Assembly (NCBI GenBank): GCA_047602575.1
Contig: JASGGY010000007.1
Location: forward strand, 310,001-374,000
Length of the DNA: 64,000 nt
From: UBA1366 sp047602575
GTDB lineage: Bacteria; Bacillota; Clostridia; Oscillospirales; Ruminococcaceae
Direction of reading: 5' to 3'
The notes below the pieces were generated by a model. It searched no databases. It was not told where the DNA came from and saw only the letters and a program-made list of their open reading frames with translations. Below are positions 18,804 to 26,594 of this stretch, piece by piece (within the stretch, counting starts at the first letter, position 1; every line of letters starts with the position of its first letter). The position numbers were made by a program, and so were the translations under genes.

Positions 18804-19046
18804 ATGCGTCTGGATAAATATCTCAAAGTCACCCGCCTGATCAAGCGCCGCACCGTGGCAAACGAAGCCTGCGACGCGGGGCGTGTTCTGGCAAACGGCA
18901 AGCCCGCGCGCGCGTCCTACGAGGTCAAGGTAGGCGACATGCTGGAAATCAACCTCGGGCAGAAACCGCTGAAGGTGCAGGTGCTTACTGTCAGCGAATA
19001 CGCCACCAAGGAAACTGCGGCGGATCAGTATACGGTTGTGGAATAG
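18804..19046 (+). CDS. rqcP: RqcP-like S4-domain RNA-binding protein
   Basis: An 80-residue protein made of a single S4 domain: MRLDKYLKVTRLIKRRTVAN, then EACDAGRVLANGKPARASYEVKVGD. This matches the RqcP (YabO/Hsp15-like) family, which works with RqcH in ribosome-associated quality control by stabilising P-site tRNA on stalled 50S subunits during alanine tailing. The start ATG 18804 is preceded by an AAAGAGAG purine run; a longer frame from 18777 has no conserved residues. Order flippase-mazG-(HU)-rqcP reproduces the Firmicutes yabM-yabN-yabO cluster. The next genes expected there (yabP, yabQ, divIC) are absent. Confidence 0.9.
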   Translation: MRLDKYLKVTRLIKRRTVANEACDAGRVLANGKPARASYEVKVGDMLEINLGQKPLKVQVLTVSEYATKETAADQYTVVE

Positions 19047-19097
19047 CACCGCCGTCCGCGCTTCACCGGAAAGTTTTCAAAATCTGCGCCATGCCTG

Positions 19098-19126
19098 TTG
19101 ACAAACGCCGCGGGGTATGGTATAAT
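19098..19126 (+). promoter_or_regulatory. Consensus sigma-A promoter upstream of the CorC-like gene
   Basis: TTGACA (19098-19103), 17-base spacer, TATAAT (19121-19126): an exact consensus promoter. It opens a leader of about 155 bases. Confidence 0.93.
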
Positions 19127-19150
19127 TTCCTTATCAGAAAGGTTTGGTGA

Positions 19151-19240
19151 ATGAAAGTGGACGATTCTCCCGAAGCGGGGCGATGGTTTCCGGATTCATG
19201 TTTTTTGATTGTTTATACCGCATCATATAGGGCAATTTAA
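19151..19240 (+). CDS. Possible 29-aa leader peptide upstream of the CorC-like gene
   Basis: ATG 19151 has GAAAGG eight bases upstream and lies about 20 bases after the expected transcription start. The frame (MKVDDSPEAGRWFPDSCFLI and nine more residues) ends at TAA 19238-19240, in the loop of the terminator-like hairpin at 19220-19260. A short translated ORF that ends inside a terminator stem is the geometry of translation-coupled attenuation. No codon run pointing to a particular amino acid is obvious. Inference from layout only. Confidence 0.4.
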   Translation: MKVDDSPEAGRWFPDSCFLIVYTASYRAI

Positions 19241-19273
19241 TATTGCCCTATTCATGATGCGTTTTAATTTTTT
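19220..19273 (+). terminator. Terminator-like hairpin in the leader of the CorC-like gene
   Basis: GCATCAT-ATAGGGCAAT pairs with ATTGCCCTAT-(TC)-ATGATGC, a 17-bp stem with a 2-base bulge and TTAAT loop, followed by GTTTTAATTTTTT. The ribosome binding site GGAGG of the next gene follows at once (19274), so this stem can either end transcription or control access to the start: a candidate attenuator. Confidence 0.7.
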
Positions 19274-19286
19274 GGAGGAATTTTTC

Positions 19287-20630
19287 TTGGACATTTTCGG
19301 AGACTTATTGTTACAGTTCCTGCTCATCCTGCTCAACGCCGTGTTTGCCTGCGCGGAAATCGCCGTCATTTCGGTCAACGACAACAAGCTCACCCGCATG
19401 GCGGCGGAGGGCGACAAGCGCGCGAAGCGTTTGGCGAAGCTTGTCAGCGAGCCGAGCCGGTTTCTTGCGACCATCCAGATCGGCATCACGCTCGTCAATC
19501 TGTTGGGAAGCGCATTCGCCGCGCAGAATTTTTCTGACGGACTGACCGGCGCATTGAAAAAAACCGGAATCCCTGTGTCGGAATCCACACTAAGCGCGTT
19601 TTCCGTCATCATCATCACCATTGCGCTGACGTATTTTACCGTCGTGCTGGGTGAGCTGTTCCCGAAACGTGTGGCGATGAATCATGCCGAAAAAATCGCC
19701 CTCGGTATGAGCAAGCTCGTGGTGATTATCTCGAAGCTCTTTGCTCCGCTGGTCTGGGCGCTCACAGCCACCTCCAACGCGCTGCTCCGGCTCATCGGCA
19801 TCGACCCCAACAGCCAGGATGAGGACGTCACCGAGGAGGAAATCCGCATGATGGTGGACGTCGGCAGCGAAAAGGGCGCAATCCAGCCGGACGAAAAGAA
19901 TATGATTAACAACATTTTCGAGTTCAACGACAAAACCGCAGCCGAAATCATGACCCACCGCACCGAGGTTTCCCTCCTGTGGCTTGAGGAAAGCGACGAG
20001 CAGTGGAACAGCACCATCCGCGAGGGCAGGCATTCCGTCTACCCCGTGTGCTATGAGAGTGCCGATAACATCGCCGGCGTGCTCTACGCAAAGGATTACT
20101 ACCGCCTTGCCGACCGCTCCCGCGCCGAGGTCATGGACAAAGCAGCCCGCCCCGCGTATTTTGTTCCCGAGAGCGTCAAGACGGACATTCTCTTTCGCAA
20201 TATGCAGAAAAACCGCACCCACTTTGCCGTTGTGCTCGACGAATACGGCGGCATGAGCGGCATCATCACCATCAACGACCTGCTCGAGCAGATTGTCGGC
20301 GACCTCGAGGACGACCTCCACATTCCCGCGGAAGAACCGGAGATCATCCGCATCGATTCGCGCACATGGAAAATCAAAGGCACCGCATCGCTCGAGGACG
20401 TTTCCGAAACGCTGGGCGTGAAGCTTCCCGAGGAATACGAAACCTTCGGCGGGCTGGTGTTCGGGCTGCTGGGCGCGATTCCCGATGACGGCGCAAGACC
20501 GGAGCTTGAGGAATTCGGGCTGACGATCAAGGTGACGGAAATCAAAGCCCACCGTCTGGAAAACGCCATCGTCTGCCTCGCCGAGCCGCTTGCGGCGTCA
20601 GACGGTGACGATGAAAAAGATGCCGAATAA
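19287..20630 (+). CDS. CorC/HlyC-family (CNNM) membrane transporter with CBS domains
   Basis: The N-terminal ~190 residues are a DUF21/CNNM membrane domain with about four transmembrane helices (GDLLLQFLLILLNAVFACAEIAV is the first, with the family's NAxFACAEIA motif). Two CBS domains follow (AAEIMTHRTEVSLLWLEE; FRNMQKNRTHFAVVLDEYGG), then a C-terminal CorC_HlyC domain (WKIKGTASLEDVSETLG). Such proteins are linked to Mg2+/Co2+ efflux or homeostasis. The start is taken as TTG 19287 because GGAGG (19274-19278) is ideally spaced; ATGs at 19254/19257 have no ribosome binding site and lie in the hairpin. The leader suggests control by attenuation, possibly by metal status, but no known riboswitch was recognised. 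Confidence 0.9.
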   Translation: MDIFGDLLLQFLLILLNAVFACAEIAVISVNDNKLTRMAAEGDKRAKRLAKLVSEPSRFLATIQIGITLVNLLGSAFAAQNFSDGLTGALKKTGIPVSESTLSAFSVIIITIALTYFTVVLGELFPKRVAMNHAEKIALGMSKLVVIISKLFAPLVWALTATSNALLRLIGIDPNSQDEDVTEEEIRMMVDVGSEKGAIQPDEKNMINNIFEFNDKTAAEIMTHRTEVSLLWLEESDEQWNSTIREGRHSVYPVCYESADNIAGVLYAKDYYRLADRSRAEVMDKAARPAYFVPESVKTDILFRNMQKNRTHFAVVLDEYGGMSGIITINDLLEQIVGDLEDDLHIPAEEPEIIRIDSRTWKIKGTASLEDVSETLGVKLPEEYETFGGLVFGLLGAIPDDGARPELEEFGLTIKVTEIKAHRLENAIVCLAEPLAASDGDDEKDAE

Positions 20631-20642
20631 CCGATGATTTTG

Positions 20643-20671
20643 TTGACATGATGTGAAAAACATGGTATCAT
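20643..20671 (+). promoter_or_regulatory. Sigma-A promoter of the zinc-ribbon membrane protein gene
   Basis: TTGACA (20643-20648), 17-base spacer, TATCAT (20666-20671). Confidence 0.8.
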
Positions 20672-20735
20672 AAAAGAAGCGATCCGGCAGAAAGACGCAC
20701 AGCTCTGACGGAATCGCAGCAAGGAGCGTGATGAC

Positions 20736-21503
20736 ATGGTTTGCCCGCGGTGCAAGGAGGTTCTTCCCGACGATGCGGAGAAATGCGAGGTCTGCGGAAA
20801 AAAGCTCAAAAAGACAAGCGTTTCGTTCTTTAAGAAAAAACAAGCCGATCCCGCGCGCCAGGACGCACCCGCAACAAAGCTGCTCAAAAGCAAGAAGCTG
20901 AAAATCGCGCTGCTTGTTGTGCTGCTTGCGGCGGTCGCGGTGATTGTGATCATTCTGATTGTCAGCGCCGTTTCCGGAAAGGGTCTGAAAACCGCCAAGG
21001 AGCTGAGCAAATACATCGGGAAAGATTACGACACCAGCATTGATAAGACGGATCTCAATCCATCCGCAAAATCAAATTTTGACGTAGTGAACCACACGAT
21101 GGTGTTCAATTCGATCGTCGAGTCCGAGGACGGCATAAAAGTTGACGGCGTAAATGTTCCGGAGTGGGCGGTGACGATTCATGTCAACGATAAAAAGGAA
21201 ATCGCGGATGTCACGTATACGGATTTTACGGTGCTAAAAGATAACGTCAAAGGCGAAAAGCTCAAATCCGAAATCGACACAATCGGCATTGACGTAGGCG
21301 ACCCCTATGAAGAAGTCAGTGACAGCATCGGACTTGACCCATACCGCATTGTTTATACCGACGAAGAACAAACCTATTCTTATCGGTACTATTATAAGAA
21401 CTCCGCCGGTGATGAGATCGGTGTTGAGCTGGCGCTGGTGTTTGACGACAACGACGAATTCGTGAAGGCGAACCCGCCGACCTACCTGTATCCCGATTTT
21501 TAA
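20736..21503 (+). CDS. Zinc-ribbon, single-pass membrane protein of unknown function
   Basis: The N-terminus MVCPRCKEVLPDDAEKCEVCG is a zinc ribbon (CPRC...CEVC). A basic linker and one strong transmembrane helix follow (IALLVVLLAAVAVIVIILIV, about residues 68-90). The rest is a soluble acidic region of about 165 residues that should be extracellular given a cytoplasmic zinc ribbon. The C-terminal part (DTIGIDVGDPYEEVSDSIGL) recalls extracytoplasmic domains of unknown function common in Clostridia. The start ATG 20736 is preceded by AAGGAG. It is monocistronic by its own promoter and terminator. The next gene also begins with a zinc ribbon and has a single transmembrane helix, so the two may belong to one signalling or envelope function; that is inference. 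Confidence 0.8.
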   Translation: MVCPRCKEVLPDDAEKCEVCGKKLKKTSVSFFKKKQADPARQDAPATKLLKSKKLKIALLVVLLAAVAVIVIILIVSAVSGKGLKTAKELSKYIGKDYDTSIDKTDLNPSAKSNFDVVNHTMVFNSIVESEDGIKVDGVNVPEWAVTIHVNDKKEIADVTYTDFTVLKDNVKGEKLKSEIDTIGIDVGDPYEEVSDSIGLDPYRIVYTDEEQTYSYRYYYKNSAGDEIGVELALVFDDNDEFVKANPPTYLYPDF

Positions 21504-21513
21504 GCTAAAAAAC

Positions 21514-21549
21514 ATTCGCCGTCCGTTTTTCGCGGGCGGCGAAATTTTC
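21514..21549 (+). terminator. Rho-independent terminator after the zinc-ribbon protein
   Basis: TCGCCGTCCG pairs with CGGGCGGCGA around a T-rich loop, with a downstream AATTTTCG tail. Beyond it, 21550-21685 is AT-rich with nothing recognised. Confidence 0.75.
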
Positions 21550-21685
21550 GTTCATTTTTAAAAAAGTTTCGTCGTCACCGTCTTTTTTCATGGCGTTACG
21601 CGGCGAAATTCGGCAATATTCCACAAAAATATATTACAGAAGTGCAACAAATTATTTCGCAAATCAAACAAATCGCGAAAAACAG

Positions 21686-21714
21686 TTGACTTTGTCCGCA
21701 CTTGCTGATAACAT
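21686..21714 (+). promoter_or_regulatory. Probable sigma-A promoter of the PASTA pseudokinase gene
   Basis: TTGACT (21686-21691), 17-base spacer, TAACAT (21709-21714), about 50 bases before the start codon. Confidence 0.65.
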
Positions 21715-21763
21715 AAGTAAGAGAATCCACACAGGTTATTTCAAATAAAACCGGAGGGTCTGC

Positions 21764-23494
21764 ATGAGCGAAAGCTTTCACCTCTGCATGGGCTGCATGA
21801 ACGAGCTGGATCGGCTCGGGCACTGCACACACTGCAGCTATACATCGGGCGGCGCCCACATCAAGCCGTACCTTTCCCCGGAAACCGTCCTGGACGACCG
21901 CTATATCGTCGGTAAGCTCCTCACCCGCAACGGCGAGGGCGCTTCCTACATCGGCTATGACATGGTGACCAACGAGAAAGTCGTCGTGCGCGAGTATATC
22001 CCCGAAACGCTCTGTACGAGAAACAGCGGTTCGGATAAAATCATCGTCAATTACGATTGCCTGCCGAAATACAAGACGTTTATGTCCGAATTCGCCGAGG
22101 TCTATAAAGTCCTGTCCAAAATGCGCTCGCTCCAGCACATCGTCCCCGCGAAGGATCTGTTCACGCAGAACAACACCACCTACGCGGTGCTTGAATACGT
22201 CGAGGGCGTTTCGCTGACGAAGTTTCTGCAAGCAAACGGCGGCACACTTCCGTGGGAACAAATCCGCAAGCTTTTCCCGCCGATTTTTACAACCTTAAGC
22301 CTTGTGCATAACGCGGGCATCATCCACCGCGGCATTTCGCCGGAGAATATCCTCATCACAACCAAGGGCGAGCTGAAGCTCATCGGCTTCTGCATCAGCT
22401 CCATCCGCACCTGCAACACCGAGCTTGCACCCGAGCTGTATGCCGGCTACGCCGCGCAGGAGCAATACAATACGCTGGAGTATCAGGGGCCGTGGACGGA
22501 CGTCTACGCCATCGCCGCCGTGCTTTACAGAATGCTCACCGGCTGCGTGCCGGCGGAAGCGTTCGGGCGCATCGGCAACGACACGCTCATCGAGCCGCGC
22601 CGCATCAACCCCGAAGTGCCGGCAAACGTGTCGCGCGTGATTATGGACGCAATGGCAGTCAAATGCGACCGCCGCATCCAGACCGTCACCGAGCTTGTCA
22701 CCCGCCTGTTTGAACAGCCCTCTCTGGTGGAGCACCAGAAGGGCGCAACCCAGACCATCCCCATTCAGCGCATCAAACAACCCCCTCCGCCGCGCAAGCC
22801 CCCCCAGCGGAAGAAATCAAACGCGCTGCCCGTTTCTATGGCGATTTTCGGCATTGTCCTGCTCGTGGGACTGGTGGTGTTCCTGCTCGTGGTCATTTTC
22901 GGCGGCGACAATCCGGATGAAGTGAGCAGCAAGCAAGACTTCTCCGCCGCGCAGACAACGACCGCCCCTGTGACGACCGCCGCGACGACGCTTGCCACAA
23001 CGGGCGAAGCGGACGGATACGGCACGGGCTCGATTATGCCCGACTTGGTCGGTCAGTATTACCCCACGGTTGAAGCCACCGTGCGCAACGATTTTACGGT
23101 GGAAATGACCTATCAGTACAGCGACGAATTCGACAGCGAAATGATCATCAAGCAAAGCATCCCCAAGGGCACGAACTATGATCCGGCGCGCAAGCCCACA
23201 CTTGTGCTGACCATTTCCAGCGGTCCGGAGGAAGTCGAAGTGCCGTCCTATGCCGGCATGGCGAAAAAGGAATACCTCGAAAAGCTGTCTGATCTGAAAA
23301 TCAAATACGACCTCGAGGATTACCCTACAAACGACCTCACGGCGGGCTATGTCTATAAAACCAGCGTCCTGCCCGGCGAGAAAATCAACGTCAAGAGCGC
23401 GGAAACGCTGATGGTCTACGTCGCCGTCGCCGCCCCCGAGAGCGAGCCGACCGCGGAAACCACCGAATCAACCGCCGAAACCGCGGCGCAATAG
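21764..23494 (+). CDS. Zinc-ribbon / protein-kinase-fold / PASTA membrane protein, probable pseudokinase
   Basis: Domain order in 576 residues: a zinc ribbon (C8-M-G-C11 and C21-T-H-C24), a Ser/Thr kinase fold (about 45-315), a proline/basic linker, one transmembrane helix (about 363-385, IFGIVLLVGLVVFLLVVIF), a Thr-rich spacer, two PASTA domains (MPDLVGQYYPTVEATV...; VEVPSYAGMAKKEYLEKL...), and a Glu/Thr tail. PASTA domains bind peptidoglycan fragments. The catalytic signature is damaged: the VAIK lysine position reads VVVREY, the HRD motif reads HRGISPENI (Asp to Gly), and the DFG position reads GFC. It is therefore probably an inactive scaffold or sensor, unlike the active PrkC/PknB. The start ATG 21764 follows GGAGGG. 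Promoter and downstream inverted repeat suggest a single-gene transcript. Confidence 0.88.
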   Translation: MSESFHLCMGCMNELDRLGHCTHCSYTSGGAHIKPYLSPETVLDDRYIVGKLLTRNGEGASYIGYDMVTNEKVVVREYIPETLCTRNSGSDKIIVNYDCLPKYKTFMSEFAEVYKVLSKMRSLQHIVPAKDLFTQNNTTYAVLEYVEGVSLTKFLQANGGTLPWEQIRKLFPPIFTTLSLVHNAGIIHRGISPENILITTKGELKLIGFCISSIRTCNTELAPELYAGYAAQEQYNTLEYQGPWTDVYAIAAVLYRMLTGCVPAEAFGRIGNDTLIEPRRINPEVPANVSRVIMDAMAVKCDRRIQTVTELVTRLFEQPSLVEHQKGATQTIPIQRIKQPPPPRKPPQRKKSNALPVSMAIFGIVLLVGLVVFLLVVIFGGDNPDEVSSKQDFSAAQTTTAPVTTAATTLATTGEADGYGTGSIMPDLVGQYYPTVEATVRNDFTVEMTYQYSDEFDSEMIIKQSIPKGTNYDPARKPTLVLTISSGPEEVEVPSYAGMAKKEYLEKLSDLKIKYDLEDYPTNDLTAGYVYKTSVLPGEKINVKSAETLMVYVAVAAPESEPTAETTESTAETAAQ

Positions 23495-23560
23495 CGCGCT
23501 GTTTTGGGCAAGCTGACAAAAATTTATGGAGAAATCACCGCGAAAATTTTAAAACTGTGA

Positions 23561-23606
23561 AGAATGGTGTCAGATGCTTGACACCATTCTGATTTTATGC
23601 TATGAT
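23561..23606 (+). promoter_or_regulatory. Inverted repeat overlapping the pfkA promoter
   Basis: AGAATGGTGTCA (23561-23572) and TGACACCATTCT (23579-23590) form a perfect 12-bp inverted repeat. Its right arm overlaps the -35 box TTGACA (23578-23583); 17 bases on is TATGAT (23601-23606). It could be the terminator of the pseudokinase gene (tail GATTTTATG is weak) or an operator on pfkA. A T-rich leader with AAACG/CGTTT follows. Confidence 0.65.
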
Positions 23607-23695
23607 AAATTTCATAAACGATTACGCTTGGGAAACGTTTTTATCACGAGCTTTTTGTTTTTCAAATGATTTGTTTTCTGAAAGGAATGGTATAA

Positions 23696-24658
23696 ATGGC
23701 ATCAACCATCGGTGTACTGACCAGCGGAGGCGACGCACCCGGCATGAACGCAGCGGTCAGAGCAGTCGTCCGCGCGGGGCTTAGAAAAGGCATGAAGGTC
23801 TACGGCATCCGCAGGGGCTACAACGGTCTGATCAACGGCGACGTGGTCGAAATGACCGCACGCAGCGTTTCCGGCATCATCCAGCGGGGCGGCACCTGCC
23901 TCTACACCGCGCGTTGTCCGGAATTCCGCTATGAAGAAGGCTTGCAGAAAGCCAAAGGAAAGTGCATCGAGCTTGGCATGGAGGGCATCGTGGTCATCGG
24001 CGGCGACGGCTCGTTTCGCGGCGCGGCGGATCTGTCGGCGCGCGGCATTCCCTGCATCGGTCTGCCGGGAACGATCGACAATGATATTTCCTGCACCGAC
24101 TATACCATCGGCTACGACACGGCGATGAACACCGCTATGGAAATGATCGATAAAATCCGAGACACGGCACAGTCCCACGACCGCTGCTCGGTGGTTGAGG
24201 TCATGGGCAGAAATGCCGGCTATATCGCCATCAACGTCGGCATCGCAGTCGGCGCGGAAGCGGTGATCACCCTTGAACGTCAGTATGACCTTGACACCAT
24301 CGCGAAAAATATGCTTGAAACCCGCAAAACCGGTAAAACGCATTTCATCATTGTGGTTGCCGAGGGCGTGGGCAATTCCGAGAAGATCGCACGTGAGCTT
24401 CAGGAGAAAACCGGCATCGAGTCCCGCGCAACGATCTTAGGGCATGTGCAGCGCGGCGGTTCGCCGACGGTGCGCGACCGTGTTGTCGCAACGCAGATGG
24501 GCTATTACGCGGTGGAACTTTTAGCGCAGGGCATCGGCAACCGCGTGGTGGGCTTGCGCGAAAACAAGGTCTATGACGTGGACATTCAGGAAGCCCTCAG
24601 CATGAAGAAGCCCTTTGAGGACGACCTGTACGACATCCTCACCAATACAGCGTTCTAA
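23696..24658 (+). CDS. pfkA: ATP-dependent 6-phosphofructokinase
   Basis: PfkA phosphorylates fructose 6-phosphate to fructose 1,6-bisphosphate, the committed step of glycolysis. The 320-residue protein has the ATP-binding start GVLTSGGDAPGMNAAVRA, the GGDGSFRGA loop, the catalytic PGTIDNDISCTDYTIGYDTA (catalytic Asp in TIDND) and the hexose-phosphate-binding VEVMGRNAGYIA and LGHVQRGGSP. The GGDGS motif fits ATP rather than pyrophosphate as phosphate donor. The start ATG 23696 has GAAAGGAATGG upstream. Transcribed from its own promoter. pyk, its usual partner, is not adjacent. Confidence 0.97.
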   Translation: MASTIGVLTSGGDAPGMNAAVRAVVRAGLRKGMKVYGIRRGYNGLINGDVVEMTARSVSGIIQRGGTCLYTARCPEFRYEEGLQKAKGKCIELGMEGIVVIGGDGSFRGAADLSARGIPCIGLPGTIDNDISCTDYTIGYDTAMNTAMEMIDKIRDTAQSHDRCSVVEVMGRNAGYIAINVGIAVGAEAVITLERQYDLDTIAKNMLETRKTGKTHFIIVVAEGVGNSEKIARELQEKTGIESRATILGHVQRGGSPTVRDRVVATQMGYYAVELLAQGIGNRVVGLRENKVYDVDIQEALSMKKPFEDDLYDILTNTAF

Positions 24659-24731
24659 GCAGACGCTGTTAAAACACGGCTTACCGGACAACACCCGCAA
24701 GGGCAAGTCCATTATGATAAGCAAAAGGCAT

Positions 24732-24834
24732 ACAGAGTAGGAAATGAAGCGTGAAGTGTCCGGCGGACGGGGAGTTGCCGCCGGAACGAAAAGTCGTGAA
24801 ACGAGCTTGCGGTTTCATTTTCGCATCCCGCTGA
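24732..24834 (+). ncRNA. Tetrahydrofolate (THF) riboswitch
   Basis: The conserved blocks of the THF-I class occur in order: CAGAGTAGG (24733), GCGTGAAGTG, the P3 stem CCGGCGG / CCGCCGG capped by ACGGGGAGTTG, then AACGAA, and finally TTCGCATCCCGCTG (ending near 24833), which pairs back with the 5' CAGAGTAG side. The element sits in the 353-base gap between pfkA and a folate-type ECF transporter gene, the standard context. A -10-like TATGAT lies at 24713. Downstream, a large inverted repeat (TTATTATGC / GCATAATAA, about 24898-24950) and CTGCGCA / TGCGCAG pairing just before the GGAGG could form the expression platform. Confidence 0.85.
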
Positions 24835-25011
24835 ATGCATAATATGGAAAGCTTTTCGCGGCGTTGTGTAAACAAACACGCGCCGGAGTTCCGCTGATTA
24901 TTATGCTCAGGCAAAGCCTGCACGGCTGCAGGCATCGGCTCGCATAATAAGGCTGCGCAGGACACGGGAAACCGCGTCAAATTCTGTGCGCAGTCCGAAG
25001 GAGGAATTCTT

Positions 25012-25650
25012 ATGAAGAGCTTTTTTTCAATGTTCGGCGCTTCGGCACGGGAGCTGAAGAAAATCCGCTGTCTGACAGTGACGGCACTGCTTTGCGCGGC
25101 ATCGGTGGTCATCGAGATGAATTCGCTGTATCTCAACGGCGGAACGGTCAAGGTGAACTTTGCGTTTATCGCCCTGGCGGCAGTGGGCATGCTGTTCGGA
25201 CCGGTCGTGGGCATGGTTGCGGGCGTTGTCTGCGACATGGTGGGCTTTTTGTCAAGCACCGGTGGGGAAGCATTCAACCCCGTTTATCCGCTGGTCGCCG
25301 CGCTGCAGGGACTGATTTACGGCATGGTGCTTTATCACGCGGCTTACGGCAAAAAATATGACCTGATCCTCCGCCGCAAAGCCAACGGCAAGGAAACCGA
25401 CATCGCGCTGTATCTGCGCACGGTGATTGCTCGGCTGATTGATGTGGCTGTGATCAATCTTTTCATCAACACAGCCATTATTATGTACACAAAGGGCATC
25501 ACCATGAACGGCTTCTGGGCGTTCTTCACGCCGCGCTTGATTAAAAATGTCGTGGAGCTTGCCGTTGACCTCCCGCTGCTGTTTCTCCTCCTCCCCGTGG
25601 TGCTAACAGCATATAAGCGCGTATTCCGGTCGGCACTGCAAAGCGCATAA
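25012..25650 (+). CDS. folT: ECF transporter substrate-binding (S) component, folate type (FolT-like)
   Basis: Energy-coupling-factor S components bind a vitamin in the membrane and use a shared AAT module for uptake. The 212-residue protein has about six hydrophobic helices. Its first helix carries TALLCAASVVIEM, followed by VKVNFAFIALAAVGMLFGPVVGM and the glycine-rich GVVCDMVGFLSS, the S-component pattern. The folate assignment rests mainly on the THF riboswitch directly upstream; FolT-like S components of the same size are its commonest target. The start ATG 25012 follows AAGGAGG. A bidirectional-looking hairpin ends the transcript. The ATPase/T components are not in the window. Confidence 0.85.
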   Translation: MKSFFSMFGASARELKKIRCLTVTALLCAASVVIEMNSLYLNGGTVKVNFAFIALAAVGMLFGPVVGMVAGVVCDMVGFLSSTGGEAFNPVYPLVAALQGLIYGMVLYHAAYGKKYDLILRRKANGKETDIALYLRTVIARLIDVAVINLFINTAIIMYTKGITMNGFWAFFTPRLIKNVVELAVDLPLLFLLLPVVLTAYKRVFRSALQSA

Positions 25651-25666
25651 CCCTAAAATAATTTAC

Positions 25667-25722
25667 AAAAATCACTTGTTATATTCGGCATAATGCTGTA
25701 TACTATAACAAGTGATTTTTTG
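25667..25722 (+). terminator. Terminator between folT and proC
   Basis: A 16-bp inverted repeat, AAAATCACTTGTTATA (25667-25682) with TATAACAAGTGATTTT (25704-25719), then TT. The right arm overlaps a possible -10 (TATACT, 25699-25704) for proC, so one hairpin may end folT and lie at the proC transcription start. Confidence 0.7.
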
Positions 25723-25738
25723 TTTGGAGTTGGTTTTT

Positions 25739-26566
25739 ATGATAAACGTCGGCTTTATCGGCGCGGGTAATATGGGCTATGCCATCATGAAAGGTATGTG
25801 CGCGGGTGCTTTGACGGACGCTTGCAGCATCTATGCGTCCCCCTCTCACATCCGGCTGTTCGCCGCGGATGCGGACACATCAAAATACCAGCGCCTGACC
25901 GAGCTGGGTGTCACCGTCTGTGCAACGCCGCAGGAGCTCGTGCAACAGTGCAAGTATGTATTTCTCTCCGTCAAGCCCCAGAATCTTGAGGAACTGCTTC
26001 CGCAGATCAAGGACAGCCTGACCGCGGATACGGTCATCGTTTCCATCTGCGCGGGCATTTCGGGGGATTACATAAAAACGCGGACAAGCCCCGCAACAAA
26101 GGTCGTGCTTGTGATGCCCAACACCCCGCTGCTGCTCGGTGAGGGTGCATCGGCGCTGGCAAAGGTTGCACCCACCACGGACGAGGAATTCACGTTCGTG
26201 CGTGAGATTTTCGCAGCCTGCGGCACGGCTGAGGAAATCGCACCGGACAAAATGAAAGAAATCATCGCCGTCAATGGCTCAAGTCCCGCGTTTATCTACC
26301 TCTTTGCGAAGGCGTTTGTGGACTACGCCGTTTCTGCGGGAATCGACGCGCAGACGGCGAAGAAGCTGTTTGCAAAAACCCTGACCGGCTCGGCGAAAAT
26401 GCTCACCGATAGCGGGAACACCATCGACGAGCTGATTGCCATGGTGTCAAGCAAGGGCGGCACAACCATCGCGGGGCTTGACGCGTTGCGGGCGGGCGGC
26501 TTTGAGCAAACGATCGAAAGCGCCTGCAAGGCCTGCACAAACCGCGCATACGAACTTGCGCAATAG
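25739..26566 (+). CDS. proC: Pyrroline-5-carboxylate reductase
   Basis: ProC catalyses the last step of proline synthesis, reducing 1-pyrroline-5-carboxylate with NAD(P)H. The 275-residue protein begins with the Rossmann motif INVGFIGAGNMGYAIMKGM and has VFLSVKPQNLEELLPQI, VIVSICAGISGDYI and VLVMPNTPLLLGEGASAL, then the C-terminal dimerisation region NGSSPAFIYLFAKAFVDYAV...GSAKML, all diagnostic. The start ATG 25739 is preceded by TTGGAGTTGG. The C-terminal VSSKGGTTIAGLDALRAGGF is the family signature. Glutamate kinase and ProA are not nearby. Confidence 0.96.
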   Translation: MINVGFIGAGNMGYAIMKGMCAGALTDACSIYASPSHIRLFAADADTSKYQRLTELGVTVCATPQELVQQCKYVFLSVKPQNLEELLPQIKDSLTADTVIVSICAGISGDYIKTRTSPATKVVLVMPNTPLLLGEGASALAKVAPTTDEEFTFVREIFAACGTAEEIAPDKMKEIIAVNGSSPAFIYLFAKAFVDYAVSAGIDAQTAKKLFAKTLTGSAKMLTDSGNTIDELIAMVSSKGGTTIAGLDALRAGGFEQTIESACKACTNRAYELAQ

Positions 26567-26594
26567 CTCATAAAAACGGCTTGTCTGCATATAC

